The notes below the pieces were generated by a model. It made no database searches and was not told the DNA's origin. It saw only the letters and a program-made list of their open reading frames with translations. A program made the translations under genes and the position numbers. Below are positions 1 through 10,010 of a stretch of 64,000 nt of DNA, piece after piece. Every line of letters starts with the position of its first letter. Within the stretch, counting starts at the first letter, position 1. Where the stretch lies: NCBI RefSeq assembly GCF_041224425.1, contig NZ_JBGFGL010000080.1, forward strand, positions 496,001-560,000. Reading direction: 5' to 3'. Source of the DNA: Psychroserpens sp041224425 (lineage in GTDB: Bacteria > Bacteroidota > Bacteroidia > Flavobacteriales > Flavobacteriaceae).

Positions 1-3000
1 CTGCTAATCCGATGGTATCAATTTGTTGGTCGTCTGTATTTATTGTTGGATTTTGAAAGGTCACATTTCCAGCACCATCAGTGGTCATGACTTGTCCAGA
101 AGTACCATCAGAAAGAGGCATCAAATATCGACCTGTAGAAGTACTATTACCGAGAGACATTCTTCCTATAAAATAACCAGCCCATGAGTTTGCGTTATCG
201 CTTGCTTCGGCATAAACCGCATAATTTGTTCCTAAAGCCCCTACAACGGCTGAATATAATCCGTATTTTGTGTTATTGTGAGCAGAGTTGATGCTATTGT
301 AAAAACCATACATAGTTCCTGATCCAGCATCAGTGCTAAACCTGTTGTAAAAACCATAATGATCACCAGTACCGCCATTTTGACTGTTGTTATAGAAACC
401 ATACATTTGTGAATTTGTACTTCCAGCTGGTAAAAACCAGTTTCTAAAACCTATATGATTAGCGTTGGATCGTGTTCCATTAACAGCCATTTTATTGAAA
501 ATTCCATAATTATTTCCATTGTTGTTATTGGTTGTAATATCGTTTTCGAGCTCAATTGCTATAGTGCTTGTGTACTCAGGAACAATCCCTGTTGATATGA
601 TGTTCAATATATCACCAGCATCATCGTTACTTAAAACTTGAGTATATGAAGTGCCAGAGGTTCCAGTAAATTCTATAGGTCCGCTATCTACAGTAACAAT
701 CCTTCCAGATCCTGAGCCACCTTCATCATAGGCTTGATCTAAGGTGTTTTGTGTGTCTCCATCGCCAACAATATCTTGAAACGTAAGATTTCCCGAGCCA
801 TCTGTGGTCATAACCTGTCCAACTGAGCCATCTGTTGTTGGCATGTTATAGGCATCATTAATGTTCATTGTACCATTCTTAAAAATCGTCAAAGCATTGC
901 TTCTTCCAGCTGCATTCATACCATTACCAATGGAAAAAATTCTATCATTGGGATTAAAAGAGTTGGACGAAGAAGGTGTGTATATTCTGGAGTAGGAGCC
1001 AATAGTCATTTCTGCGAAAGAAGGCGCTATATTCCCTATACCTGATACATTGGAATTATCTCCAGAAGCTGTAGTATCAAATCCCATAGCAAATGAACGA
1101 ATTCCTGAAGCGGTACTTCGTTCGCCAAAAGTTGTAGAATATGATCCATTTGAAATTGTCAAATATCCAAATGTCGTTGCATAAGCTCCAGAAGCTGTGC
1201 TGTTTAATCCTGTAGCGATGGAACCTGTTCCTGATGCAGTTGTCCCATCTCCTAACGCAAAGGAGTAAATAGAGGACGCTATCGTGTTATAACCGAAAGC
1301 CGTAGAATAATTCCCAATGTTTGTGTTGTTCCATTCGTTTCCAGTAACAGTGCCTGCTCTCAAGGCAGATTTTAAGGGATTAAAAAACATACGAGTACCG
1401 GCTCCTGTTATTTCACTATTTATTGTGTTTCCTGATCCAAATGTACCTGTAACCAAAAAACCATCAGTACCATTGATTCTTAAGGCACCATGCGTGGCTT
1501 CTATAACACGTCCAGCTCCAGCACCTCCTTCATCATAGGCTTGGTCTAACGTATTTTGGGTGTCAGTAAAAACACTGTTTGGGTTGATCCAAGAGGCATT
1601 CCCTAGGGCATCCGATGCCAATACTTGTCCTAATGCTTCATTTCCATCAGTAAAAGTGAAACTGCCATCTACTTCAAGATTATCCTGAATGTAGACATTA
1701 CCACTTCCAGAAATGCTACTGTCACCAAAAAAACCAGCATAGTTTCCTAAGCTTCCTCCCGAAGCTGCACCATGAATGGCGTAATTATATCTTCCTCCAG
1801 TTAACCTTGATCTAACACCATAGTTGGACGATGCATTCGAATTTGCGGTGATGTAGGCATCAAATCCATAATTCTGATTTGCGTTGTTGTCAATTGTTGT
1901 CTGAAATCCAAAATTTGTTCCAAATCCTGACATGATACTTTGATACCCATAGTTTGCTCCAATGCCAGTTACTTCACTAACAATACCTATATGTTCACCA
2001 GCATTTGCTCCACCTAGGTTGTTTATTAGCATTCCTGCTACTCTTGTGGATGCACCAGAGTTGCCCATATCAATTTGAGAGCCATATAATTCACTAGCAC
2101 CTGTATGATCAGTGGTAATGTAAAGCCCTCTTCCGATACCACTAGCTGCTGTAAACTCATAATCTAGCATAGTTCCAGCACTGTCTGTTCCAGAATACTC
2201 AATATCCAACCTCGCATCTGGTGTAGGATCACCAATGCCAACATAGCCTTCTGTAAAAATATTGTCGGAGTTATTGGTAGGTGAGTTTGTTGTACCTGCT
2301 TCATACCAATCTGCATCTTGACTTGAATTTTGAAAACTGATGTTTCCTGCGCCATCTGTGGTCAAGACCTGTCCTGCGGTTCCATCAGAAGTAGGAAATG
2401 CATATCCTGTTAACGATGGATTCCCAATTTGAAACTCACTATTTGTTCTTAGTATGTTAGTATTAAATTCGCCATAAATAAGAGCATTGTCCTCATTGGC
2501 AGCAGAATTTTCAATATAAAGTGTGTTGTTCTTGGTTTCATTTGCTCCTGCTGTATAGCCAATCCAAATTGAACCTGAAACAGACCTTGGGGATAAACTA
2601 TAACCAGACAGTCTTCCTATAAATATGTTATTTGAACTATTACCATTGACGCCAAAACCAGAATCACTTCCAATACTAATATTACTATTGCCATCAGTAA
2701 TTCCAGTTAATGAGGAGTAGCCTAGAGCTGTGTTATTATCACCAGTAGAATTGTTGCTAAGGCTATAAGTGCCAAAACCACTATTAAAATCGCCTAAATT
2801 ATCTAATAAAGCTTGTGTCCCTACAGCTGTGTTGAGTAATCCTGTTGAGTTAAAATACAAAGACTGAAAACCTAGAGCCACATTGTAATATCCTGATAGG
2901 TTATTCCTTAAGGCATTAGAACCTACTCCTACATTATAGTTATCGGTTTGGTCATCATTAATTCCAGAACCGACACCTAAAAAAACTGAAGAACCATTGG

Positions 3001-3328
3001 TATCAGATCTACCATCTAATAAATCATTGATGTTTTTGGCACCACTAACTGCTAGCCAACTTAATGATCCATGATCCCAATAGTAAAAGCCTTTGGTTGG
3101 TGTACCGTTTCCAGTAACAAACACCATCATGCCATCTTGATTTGCAGTTGGATTTACAGATGGGAAGTTATCTATTCTAGGAATTAGAATCCCATCGTTA
3201 GATGCAGGATTTGCTACATTACTGGCTTCAATGTCGAGCGTAGCATCTGGATTTGTAGTGCCTACGCCTACTTGTGCATAGGCATAGAATGATAAGAACA
3301 ACAAAAGGGTCGTAGCAATTGTTTTCAT
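1..3328 (-). CDS. Giant YadA-head-repeat fibre protein, C-terminus beyond window (partial)
   Basis: The reading frame is open from an ATG at 3326-3328 to base 1, so about 1109 codons are visible and the C-terminal part is missing. It starts with a Sec signal peptide ending in AYAQ, followed by VGVGTTNPDATLDIEASN, which nearly matches the start of the complete paralogue at 15704-20461. After a short globular part come YadA-head-like repeats of the NxAxGxxxL type (about 2500-2955). Then follow a LYIEN...LIYGEF...TGYAFPT cassette and longer linkers with repeated LDQAYDEGG-type motifs. By homology it is probably a secreted or surface trimeric fibre. The missing end probably carries an S74 chaperone domain like its paralogue, but that is inference. 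No membrane anchor is visible in this part. Confidence 0.85.
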   Translation of the reverse strand, partial: MKTIATTLLLFLSFYAYAQVGVGTTNPDATLDIEASNVANPASNDGILIPRIDNFPSVNPTANQDGMMVFVTGNGTPTKGFYYWDHGSLSWLAVSGAKNINDLLDGRSDTNGSSVFLGVGSGINDDQTDNYNVGVGSNALRNNLSGYYNVALGFQSLYFNSTGLLNTAVGTQALLDNLGDFNSGFGTYSLSNNSTGDNNTALGYSSLTGITDGNSNISIGSDSGFGVNGNSSNNIFIGRLSGYSLSPRSVSGSIWIGYTAGANETKNNTLYIENSAANEDNALIYGEFNTNILRTNSEFQIGNPSLTGYAFPTSDGTAGQVLTTDGAGNISFQNSSQDADWYEAGTTNSPTNNSDNIFTEGYVGIGDPTPDARLDIEYSGTDSAGTMLDYEFTAASGIGRGLYITTDHTGASELYGSQIDMGNSGASTRVAGMLINNLGGANAGEHIGIVSEVTGIGANYGYQSIMSGFGTNFGFQTTIDNNANQNYGFDAYITANSNASSNYGVRSRLTGGRYNYAIHGAASGGSLGNYAGFFGDSSISGSGNVYIQDNLEVDGSFTFTDGNEALGQVLASDALGNASWINPNSVFTDTQNTLDQAYDEGGAGAGRVIEATHGALRINGTDGFLVTGTFGSGNTINSEITGAGTRMFFNPLKSALRAGTVTGNEWNNTNIGNYSTAFGYNTIASSIYSFALGDGTTASGTGSIATGLNSTASGAYATTFGYLTISNGSYSTTFGERSTASGIRSFAMGFDTTASGDNSNVSGIGNIAPSFAEMTIGSYSRIYTPSSSNSFNPNDRIFSIGNGMNAAGRSNALTIFKNGTMNINDAYNMPTTDGSVGQVMTTDGSGNLTFQDIVGDGDTQNTLDQAYDEGGSGSGRIVTVDSGPIEFTGTSGTSYTQVLSNDDAGDILNIISTGIVPEYTSTIAIELENDITTNNNNGNNYGIFNKMAVNGTRSNANHIGFRNWFLPAGSTNSQMYGFYNNSQNGGTGDHYGFYNRFSTDAGSGTMYGFYNSINSAHNNTKYGLYSAVVGALGTNYAVYAEASDNANSWAGYFIGRMSLGNSTSTGRYLMPLSDGTSGQVMTTDGAGNVTFQNPTINTDDQQIDTIGLA
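2500..2955 (-). repeat. YadA-head-like repeat block in fibre paralogue 1
   Basis: The encoded protein shows successive degenerate units of roughly 15-25 residues with the pattern N-x-A/V-x-G-x-x-x-L, for example NVALGFQSLYFN and NTALGYSSL. This is the pattern of trimeric autotransporter head domains. The block ends in the LYIEN...ALIYGEF cassette. Boundaries are approximate. Confidence 0.7.
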
Positions 3329-3455
3329 AATAGTAGGGTATTACAGATTAATAGCTTTTCAAAGCTATCATTGACCTGTAAAACTTATCTAGACTATTTT
3401 GTCAAAACCTAGGAGTATTTTGTCGAGCCCATTAAAACAAAGGGTTTAAGGAAGT

Positions 3456-6400
3456 TTAGCTATTGTTGTTCCTGAATAGTGTCGGACTCACATTATAAGT
3501 TTCCCGAAAGGCTTTACTAAACCAATTGGGATCGTTGAACCCAGTTGCAAAAGCGATTTCAGAAACTGTCAATTCGGTTGTTAGGAGTAATTTTTTACCC
3601 TGTTCAAGACGTACTTTTCGAATAAAAATAGCAGTGCTCAAATTTGAAATGGCCTTTAGTTTTCTGTAAAGTTGTGAGTCGCTCATCGTTAATGATTTTG
3701 CCAATTCGGTTGGCCCAAAATTAGAATCGTCTAAATGTTGCTGGATTTTTTCCGTCACAGAATTTAAAAAGACTATATTTCTATCCTTAGATTGTAAGAT
3801 TTCATCAGTGTGAGATATTAACGAATGCTCAGAATAATGCACTTGCAATTTTTTCCGTTTGGCAATAAGCATTTTGATGCGCACCAAAAGTTCGTCTCTT
3901 TCAAAGGGTTTCGTTAAATATGCATCTGCACCACTTGACAGTCCAACCAATTTATCTTCCTGTAAGGCTTTTGAGGTGAGCATAATAATTGGAATATGGT
4001 TGGTATTCACATGCGACTGTAACTTTACAGCAAGTTCCAATCCATCCATAACAGGCATCATTACATCAGAAATAACAACATCTGGAATGGTGTCTTTGGC
4101 TTTTTCAAATCCTTCTTTACCATTTTTTGCAAAGTCCAGTTTATAAAATTTTTCTAAGCAGGAAGCTATATACCTAGACATGTCGGGATTGTCTTCTACA
4201 ATCAAAACTCTATTAATACTGTCTGAAACGCCAACTTCACTCACATCTGGTATAAAGGTTTTGACAGCAGTACGTTTTGTTTTTTTAAAATCTATTGGCT
4301 TTTTTAGAGCTGAATTACGAATTGGAATTTGCACTGTAAAGGTTGTACCTATGTTGGGTTGGGAGTTCACTTCAATGCGTCCATTCATTAGGGTTACCAT
4401 TTCTTTTGTTAGCGATAATCCTATTCCTGTGCCTTGATATACTTTATGGTGCTCTGATTCCACTTGAAAAAAGCGATCAAAAATAAAAGGTAATTGGTCT
4501 TCAGGAATGCCAATACCCTCATCCGAAACTTTAATAATAGCTTCTTGGTTTTGTTGCTGTAACGATATCTCAATAGTAGACCCTTCAGAAGAAAACTTAA
4601 GTGCATTTGAGATTAAATTGGACACAATCTGACGCATTTTTTCAGCATCAAAGTCCATTATTAAGGAGTCTAAATCTGTTTTAAGATGGAGAGCAATGGA
4701 CTTCTCCTCTGCAACATTTGAAAAGCCATCAACCAGATATTTTAAATATACCACCAAGTCATTTTGAACCATGTTAAGACTTAGTTGACCTTGTTCCAAT
4801 TTCGCCAAGTCTAACATTTGATTCACTAAGTTGAGAAGGTTGTTGCCATTGTTTTCTATGGTTCGTATGGCTTGGCTTTCCATTTTGCCGGAACTCTTTT
4901 GCTTAAGGGTATTCAGATATCCTAAAATAATGGTCAAAGGAGTTCTGAATTCATGGGTAATATTGGTTATGAATCGCGACTTTAAATCATCTAATTCCTT
5001 TAATCGTTTTGATTCCTGTCCAGCAATTTGTCTTTGTAGACTTATGTTGTAAAACGCATAAACAATTCCTAAGAACATCAGTAAGTAGACTGCATATGCT
5101 AAATTACTTTTATACCAAGGAGGAAGGACTTTGATGCTCAGTTGTAAAGGAGGTTTTTGCCACAACACATTTCTGGATTTTCCTTGTAATTTTAGAACAT
5201 GTGACCCTTTAGGTAAATCTAATAAGGGAATTTCCCTTGCATTTGAAAGGTCATTCCAGTCAGAATCATTTAATGCATAAATAAACTGATTGTTTTTGTT
5301 GGGTCTTAAGTCTAAATCGGAAAACGATAAATAACAAGGGAAATCGGTATGTTTTAGGATGATCTCATTGGTTTTTGTGATGCTTTTGGATAAGATTTTA
5401 CTGTCTTTAACCGGATTTATTTCCTTGCCTTTTACTTTTAAGGATGTTAATGTGAGATTGCCAGGAACATCGAGTTGCGATACTTTTCTCGGATTAAAAA
5501 TATTATAACCATTTATCCCACCAACATAGATTTGGTTTGTTTCTGGATTGTAAAAATGAGCGCCAAGATTGAATTCAGAGCTTTGTACACCATCACTTTG
5601 ATTGTAATTAGTAAATTGTTCTGTCAGTTTATTAAATCTAAAAACTCCTCCGTTTGTAGTTAACCAGAGGTCATTGTCTCGATCTTCAGTAATACTGTAA
5701 ACAAAGGTGTTGGTCAAGCCTTCTTCTTTGCCATATCTTATAAAACTTTCGTCTTCAGCATTGTGTTTATTGAATCCATCCTGTGTTGCTACCCACAAAA
5801 TTCTGTCCTTATCATGCCAAGTATGCAATGTTGTATTGCTGCTTACAGTGTGAGGATTTTCAGGGTCGTGAAAGTAATTGGTAAATTTTGGGTTTTGGTA
5901 ACTTAAGTCCTCAAATTGTAATTTGTTGAGACCATCTTCGGAAGTGATCCAATACGACAAATCATGGTCTTGAGACATGTTGTAAGTGAAATTGGAACTC
6001 AAGGAATTACCACTTGCGTTAACCTTATAATGTTGAAATTTAATATCGTTCGTTTTTAGGTTACCAATAAATCTATTGACACCACCACCATAAGTCATAA
6101 TCCAAACAGAGCCATGGTGATCTATAAAGACACCTCTTGTGGCATCGGAACTTAAAGAATTAGGGTTGTTGTCGTCATGGAAGATGGGTATGATTTTCGG
6201 TATATTCGGATCAAAATTATTTAAGTCCATAACAGATACACCTCTAATCGTGGCAATCCACAAATAATTATTATGATCAATTGCCATGGCCCTTACCACA
6301 TCAAAAGCCAATGCATTATTGGTGTTTTCTTGGGTTATATATGTAACAAAACCAGTGGTGTCAATACAGTTGATCCCTTTTCGTGTTCCTACGAACAGAT

Positions 6401-7511
6401 AGTCATTGTTTTTTGCAAAGGATAAAATAAAAGCGTTGTTAAGTGAAATATGTGATTCGGTATTGATGTTTTTGAAAACGGGTTCATCCAACGACGCAAC
6501 ATCAAGATTGTTAGTGCCTATCCACAATAAATTACCATCAGTATAAGTATCGTAAACACGGTTAGAGGTAATTGAATTCTTGGCGTTTTGTTCTCCTTGG
6601 TAGGATGAAATAGTGTCAAAACTAAGCGTACTTTCATTAAAGTTTTTAGCAATGTAAAGTCCGTTAAAACTACCAATGTAGAAAGTATTTTCTTTAATAT
6701 CTAAAGAAGAAATATTAATCTCCTCATTTTTTTGAGTATTAGTAATTGAAACTTGATGATGTTGTTTTGTTGAGGTATCTAAAACAAATAACCCATTGGA
6801 ACTACCAATCCAAAGTTTGTTATTTAAAGCATGCAGAGTATTGATACTTCCCAAAGGGCTTGTGAACAAAAACTCAGTGAAACGAGGCGATGGATCTTGA
6901 ATATTATTGGTAACAAAAAGACGTCCATCCTGAGTTCCTAAATACAGGGTTTGATCTTGAACGTAAGAGGTGTTGAGTGTGAGTTTTTCTTCACCATTAA
7001 TTTCGGTTATTTTGCGAAGTGTAAAGGTTTCTTTGTTATCAAATATAAACAAACCTTCAGTTAAATGGGTTGCAATAATACTACCTTCTGAAGTCATTGA
7101 TAAACTGCTACAATTTCCAGTTTTGATCTGACTTTTCTTGAAGCTATTAACTTGTGAATCGTAAATAGAAATACCATTATCATTGGTTCCTATCCAAATG
7201 TTTCCATGATTGTCTTCTAATAAGGTATTGATGAAATTACCTGAAATGGATAAACTATCCTTTTTTTGATTTTTATATACTGTAAATGAAGTGCCGTCGA
7301 ATCGGTTTAGACCATCTTGAGTTCCCAACCATAAAAACCCATTGGAATCCTTCAAAATAGTTCTAACCGTTTCCTGAGAGAGGCCATCTTCTAAGCCATA
7401 ATGATAAAATAAGATGTCTTGACCATACGTGATGTAAGTAAAAATAAGCGTTAATAGGGTTGCGCCTAAACGCTTAAAATGATGGTTAAAGGTTGGTTGG
7501 TTTACAATCAT
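3456..7511 (-). CDS. Hybrid two-component system sensor kinase/response regulator with AraC output (HTCS)
   Basis: This 1351-residue protein joins sensing, phosphorelay and DNA binding in one chain. After a signal sequence there are repeated propeller motifs (LWIGT, IWIGTNDNGI, LWIATIRG) to about residue 735, then a Y_Y_Y-like domain and a membrane helix near 802-826. The kinase core has the phospho-acceptor box THEFRTPL (His about 853) and ATPase boxes NLISNALKFS, DEGIGIP and GTGIGLSL. A receiver domain has its phospho-Asp at about 1149 (VVISDVMMPVMDG). An AraC-type helix-turn-helix ends the protein. HTCS proteins usually sense periplasmic glycans and activate nearby genes. The next gene on the same strand is the fibre at 1-3328, a possible but unproven target. 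No polysaccharide utilisation genes are adjacent, which is unusual for an HTCS. Confidence 0.93.
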   Translation of the reverse strand: MIVNQPTFNHHFKRLGATLLTLIFTYITYGQDILFYHYGLEDGLSQETVRTILKDSNGFLWLGTQDGLNRFDGTSFTVYKNQKKDSLSISGNFINTLLEDNHGNIWIGTNDNGISIYDSQVNSFKKSQIKTGNCSSLSMTSEGSIIATHLTEGLFIFDNKETFTLRKITEINGEEKLTLNTSYVQDQTLYLGTQDGRLFVTNNIQDPSPRFTEFLFTSPLGSINTLHALNNKLWIGSSNGLFVLDTSTKQHHQVSITNTQKNEEINISSLDIKENTFYIGSFNGLYIAKNFNESTLSFDTISSYQGEQNAKNSITSNRVYDTYTDGNLLWIGTNNLDVASLDEPVFKNINTESHISLNNAFILSFAKNNDYLFVGTRKGINCIDTTGFVTYITQENTNNALAFDVVRAMAIDHNNYLWIATIRGVSVMDLNNFDPNIPKIIPIFHDDNNPNSLSSDATRGVFIDHHGSVWIMTYGGGVNRFIGNLKTNDIKFQHYKVNASGNSLSSNFTYNMSQDHDLSYWITSEDGLNKLQFEDLSYQNPKFTNYFHDPENPHTVSSNTTLHTWHDKDRILWVATQDGFNKHNAEDESFIRYGKEEGLTNTFVYSITEDRDNDLWLTTNGGVFRFNKLTEQFTNYNQSDGVQSSEFNLGAHFYNPETNQIYVGGINGYNIFNPRKVSQLDVPGNLTLTSLKVKGKEINPVKDSKILSKSITKTNEIILKHTDFPCYLSFSDLDLRPNKNNQFIYALNDSDWNDLSNAREIPLLDLPKGSHVLKLQGKSRNVLWQKPPLQLSIKVLPPWYKSNLAYAVYLLMFLGIVYAFYNISLQRQIAGQESKRLKELDDLKSRFITNITHEFRTPLTIILGYLNTLKQKSSGKMESQAIRTIENNGNNLLNLVNQMLDLAKLEQGQLSLNMVQNDLVVYLKYLVDGFSNVAEEKSIALHLKTDLDSLIMDFDAEKMRQIVSNLISNALKFSSEGSTIEISLQQQNQEAIIKVSDEGIGIPEDQLPFIFDRFFQVESEHHKVYQGTGIGLSLTKEMVTLMNGRIEVNSQPNIGTTFTVQIPIRNSALKKPIDFKKTKRTAVKTFIPDVSEVGVSDSINRVLIVEDNPDMSRYIASCLEKFYKLDFAKNGKEGFEKAKDTIPDVVISDVMMPVMDGLELAVKLQSHVNTNHIPIIMLTSKALQEDKLVGLSSGADAYLTKPFERDELLVRIKMLIAKRKKLQVHYSEHSLISHTDEILQSKDRNIVFLNSVTEKIQQHLDDSNFGPTELAKSLTMSDSQLYRKLKAISNLSTAIFIRKVRLEQGKKLLLTTELTVSEIAFATGFNDPNWFSKAFRETYNVSPTLFRNNNS

Positions 7512-7613
7512 AAACTACGATGCTGATTCTAAAATAAGAAATTTTAAAAACTTGAATCCTATTCGGAATTATTTAAGTTACAATTCGTAATTTTCAACCT
7601 ATAAATTTTGAAT

Positions 7614-8543
7614 ATGAAGATATTTTCAATTGCCATTCATGGTGGTGCAGGAACTTTGGTAAAAGGCATGATGACGCCAGAATTAGAATCAAGGTACAGG
7701 GAAGATTTAAAGAAAGCGCTCGATTTAGGTTACAATGCACTTAAAGTTGGTAAAACAGCTATTGATGCTGTAGAAATTGCAGTCAAATCTCTTGAGGACT
7801 CGCCATTGTTCAATGCAGGAAAAGGATCTGTATTTACAGCTAATGAATCCCATGAAATGGATGCTAGTATTATGGATGGAAACACATTGAATGCTGGAGC
7901 CGTTAGTTTGGTTTCAGGAATTAAAAATCCAGTTGCTTTGGCTAGGGATGTTATGGATAAAAGTGAACACGTATTTTTGGCAGGAGAAGGCGCGATGCAA
8001 TTTGCAAGGGAAATGGATTTTGCATTAGAGGAACCGTCTTATTTTTATGATGAATTTCGCCATAAACAATGGTTGGAAATTAAGGACACGAATCAATTTC
8101 AATTAGATCATAGCGTTAAAAAAGATTCGAAATTTGGAACTGTTGGTGCAGTGGCCTGTGATCAATATGGTGATATAGCTGCTGCGACTTCTACAGGAGG
8201 AATGACCAATAAAAAATGGGGACGCGTTGGTGATAGTCCGATGATTGGTGCAGGCAATTATGCGAATAATAAGACATGTGCTATATCTTGTACTGGTAGT
8301 GGTGAGTTTTTTATTCGCGGTGTAGTAGCATATGATGTCGCTTGTTTGATTGAGCATAAAGGAATGTCCCTACTAGAGGCTTCAGAAGAGGTCATCCATA
8401 AGCGTATACTTGAAATCGGTGGAGATGGTGGCTTAATTGCTGTTGATTCAGAAGGCAATATTGCCATGCCATTCAATACGGAAGGGATGTATCGTGCCAG
8501 TAAAACTTCATTAGGAGAAGAGCTTATAGCTATTTATAGTTAG
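7614..8543 (+). CDS. iaaA: Plant-type L-asparaginase / isoaspartyl peptidase (Ntn hydrolase)
   Basis: The protein belongs to the N-terminal-nucleophile asparaginase family, which is made as a precursor and self-cleaves before a catalytic threonine. That threonine is seen in FGTVGAVACD (about residue 176), followed by the family signature STGGMTNKKWGRVGDSP and the GTGSGEFF-like region (CTGSGEFFIRG). There is no signal peptide, so it is probably cytoplasmic. I chose the ATG at 7614 over an in-frame TTG at 7608. Members hydrolyse beta-aspartyl dipeptides and asparagine. About 2.4 kb from cphA and cphB, it is well suited to split the beta-Asp-Arg released from cyanophycin, which is inference from context. 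Its stop overlaps the stop of the convergent HTTM-like gene by 4 bases. Confidence 0.88.
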   Translation: MKIFSIAIHGGAGTLVKGMMTPELESRYREDLKKALDLGYNALKVGKTAIDAVEIAVKSLEDSPLFNAGKGSVFTANESHEMDASIMDGNTLNAGAVSLVSGIKNPVALARDVMDKSEHVFLAGEGAMQFAREMDFALEEPSYFYDEFRHKQWLEIKDTNQFQLDHSVKKDSKFGTVGAVACDQYGDIAAATSTGGMTNKKWGRVGDSPMIGAGNYANNKTCAISCTGSGEFFIRGVVAYDVACLIEHKGMSLLEASEEVIHKRILEIGGDGGLIAVDSEGNIAMPFNTEGMYRASKTSLGEELIAIYS

Positions 8544-9631
8544 TTAGCTGAACTTTTTTTTGACCAAATAGGCAAGAAATAAACAACAACCGACCAAATT
8601 ACCATCATGTTTAGGATAAATAAAAGGGTTCTATGATTGTATAAAATGACGTAAGAAGCCATATCTACAAAAAGCAAGCACATAAAGAAGTTAGGTGTGT
8701 ATAGAAGAAGGTCCTTTAATGCTTTGTGATTGTATAAGGTTTTTCCGTGTGCTTCTAAACGAAGCCAATTATTATCTTCTGTAGGAATCCACTTTTGCTT
8801 TTTATCAACATCTAAGAAATTAAATAGACGTTTGATACCACTAAGGCTCTTTTTTCTATAATGAATTGTTAACTCACTTTTTGGGATGTTTACGAATGCC
8901 AAAAGCACAATAGCCAACGATTCTATAAAGTGCCCAAACCTGAAAGCGGTCAAGGAATACAATGTCAAATGAAAAATAATAATAAACCAAAGGGTCAAGG
9001 TACGTGTTCTTTTGAATAAGATTAAGATGGCAATGGCAAACTCGGTAAACATAGCAATGCATGATAGAATTTGAGCCAATACCATCTCAGGAAAGAAATC
9101 AGCAACATACAGATAAACGGGATTTTCTCTTGCTGTTCCTAGCCAAGTATCCATAAATGCTCCAGACCACCAATCGGCTTGTAAAAATTTATTCAAAGAA
9201 GCTCCAAAGTATACAATGCTCAATTGATATATCAATAAATATGGTGGCTCTTTATCATTAGTTAGTCCGGCTAAAAATAAAGCACATGCACAAATAAAAA
9301 GATGGTTGTAAAATATAGGTTTAGACGCCAAAATAGCCAATAGTACAACCAATCCAGTAACAATACTAGCGGTTCTCACCTTTATATTAAATAACACTGC
9401 AAAAGCACTACATCCATAAAGGATTCTTAAGCTGTACTTAAAAACCCCTGGATAATTATTAAACCAATCTAAAGCAGAAATGAAAGGGATATGAGGATCA
9501 TCTATTTTGGCAAACATGTGATGTGCAGTCATAAGAATAACTAATAATTTACACATCAATAAAACATTGGGATGTAACTTTGTCCCTTCAAACTGAAACA
9601 ATCGCAATATGAATGACCAAACTTGTTTCAT
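8540..9631 (-). CDS. HTTM-like multi-pass membrane protein
   Basis: About 363 residues with some nine or ten hydrophobic helices. Sequence such as FGASLNKFLQADWWSGAF and a conserved-looking His in FHLTLYSL resembles the HTTM family (the membrane part of vitamin-K-dependent carboxylase relatives), but the assignment rests on pattern recognition only. The start at 9631 is preferred over an upstream ATG at 9646 because it gives a classic ATGA overlap with the stop of the preceding gene (9628), and a GGAGG lies just upstream. Translation is therefore probably coupled to the 113-residue protein. Both lie downstream of cphB on the same strand, so all three may be one transcript. Substrate unknown. 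Confidence 0.7.
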   Translation of the reverse strand: MKQVWSFILRLFQFEGTKLHPNVLLMCKLLVILMTAHHMFAKIDDPHIPFISALDWFNNYPGVFKYSLRILYGCSAFAVLFNIKVRTASIVTGLVVLLAILASKPIFYNHLFICACALFLAGLTNDKEPPYLLIYQLSIVYFGASLNKFLQADWWSGAFMDTWLGTARENPVYLYVADFFPEMVLAQILSCIAMFTEFAIAILILFKRTRTLTLWFIIIFHLTLYSLTAFRFGHFIESLAIVLLAFVNIPKSELTIHYRKKSLSGIKRLFNFLDVDKKQKWIPTEDNNWLRLEAHGKTLYNHKALKDLLLYTPNFFMCLLFVDMASYVILYNHRTLLFILNMMVIWSVVVYFLPIWSKKSSAN

Positions 9632-9969
9632 GGTTTGAACCTCCATTTTTCTTCTGGATGACCATTTTTTGAATAAATCATGAGGACATCTGCATCATCA
9701 TCTTTTCCATAAGTACGTTCATATTGGGAAATTAAGGATTTGATGTTATAGATTGAGCGTTGTTCCCAACCATTCATTTTATATCTATAGCGATTTTCGG
9801 TTTCTTCTGAAGATAAAGTTTTGCCATCAATGGTAACAGTTACTTCAAATTGCGTGTGTTCATCGTAAGGACCCCAACAAAAAAAACGCTCAGGAATAAA
9901 ACGTGCATAGCCAATTGAAATTAATTGAAGCACTAAAAAAACTACACCTATGAAACCCCTAACTTTCAT
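9628..9969 (-). CDS. Small membrane-anchored protein of unknown function, paired with HTTM-like protein
   Basis: I do not recognise a family for this 113-residue protein. It has one N-terminal hydrophobic segment (residues about 5-22, FIGVVFLVLQLISIGYA) that may be a signal anchor, followed by a polar domain rich in Asp, Glu, Tyr and Arg. A single cysteine lies in RFFCWGPYDEH. The rest is probably periplasmic. Its stop overlaps the next start by the ATGA arrangement and it begins 41 bases after cphB ends. The close coupling suggests that it works with the HTTM-like protein; whether either has to do with cyanophycin is open. Confidence 0.7.
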   Translation of the reverse strand: MKVRGFIGVVFLVLQLISIGYARFIPERFFCWGPYDEHTQFEVTVTIDGKTLSSEETENRYRYKMNGWEQRSIYNIKSLISQYERTYGKDDDADVLMIYSKNGHPEEKWRFKP

Positions 9970-10010
9970 AAGAATAAAAGTATTTTAAAGTCTAATGATG
10001 AAAAAATAAA

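Noticed and set aside
2500..2955. Regular repeats that could look like a CRISPR array
   Set aside because: They are degenerate coding repeats of head-domain type with no constant repeat and spacer pattern and no cas genes.
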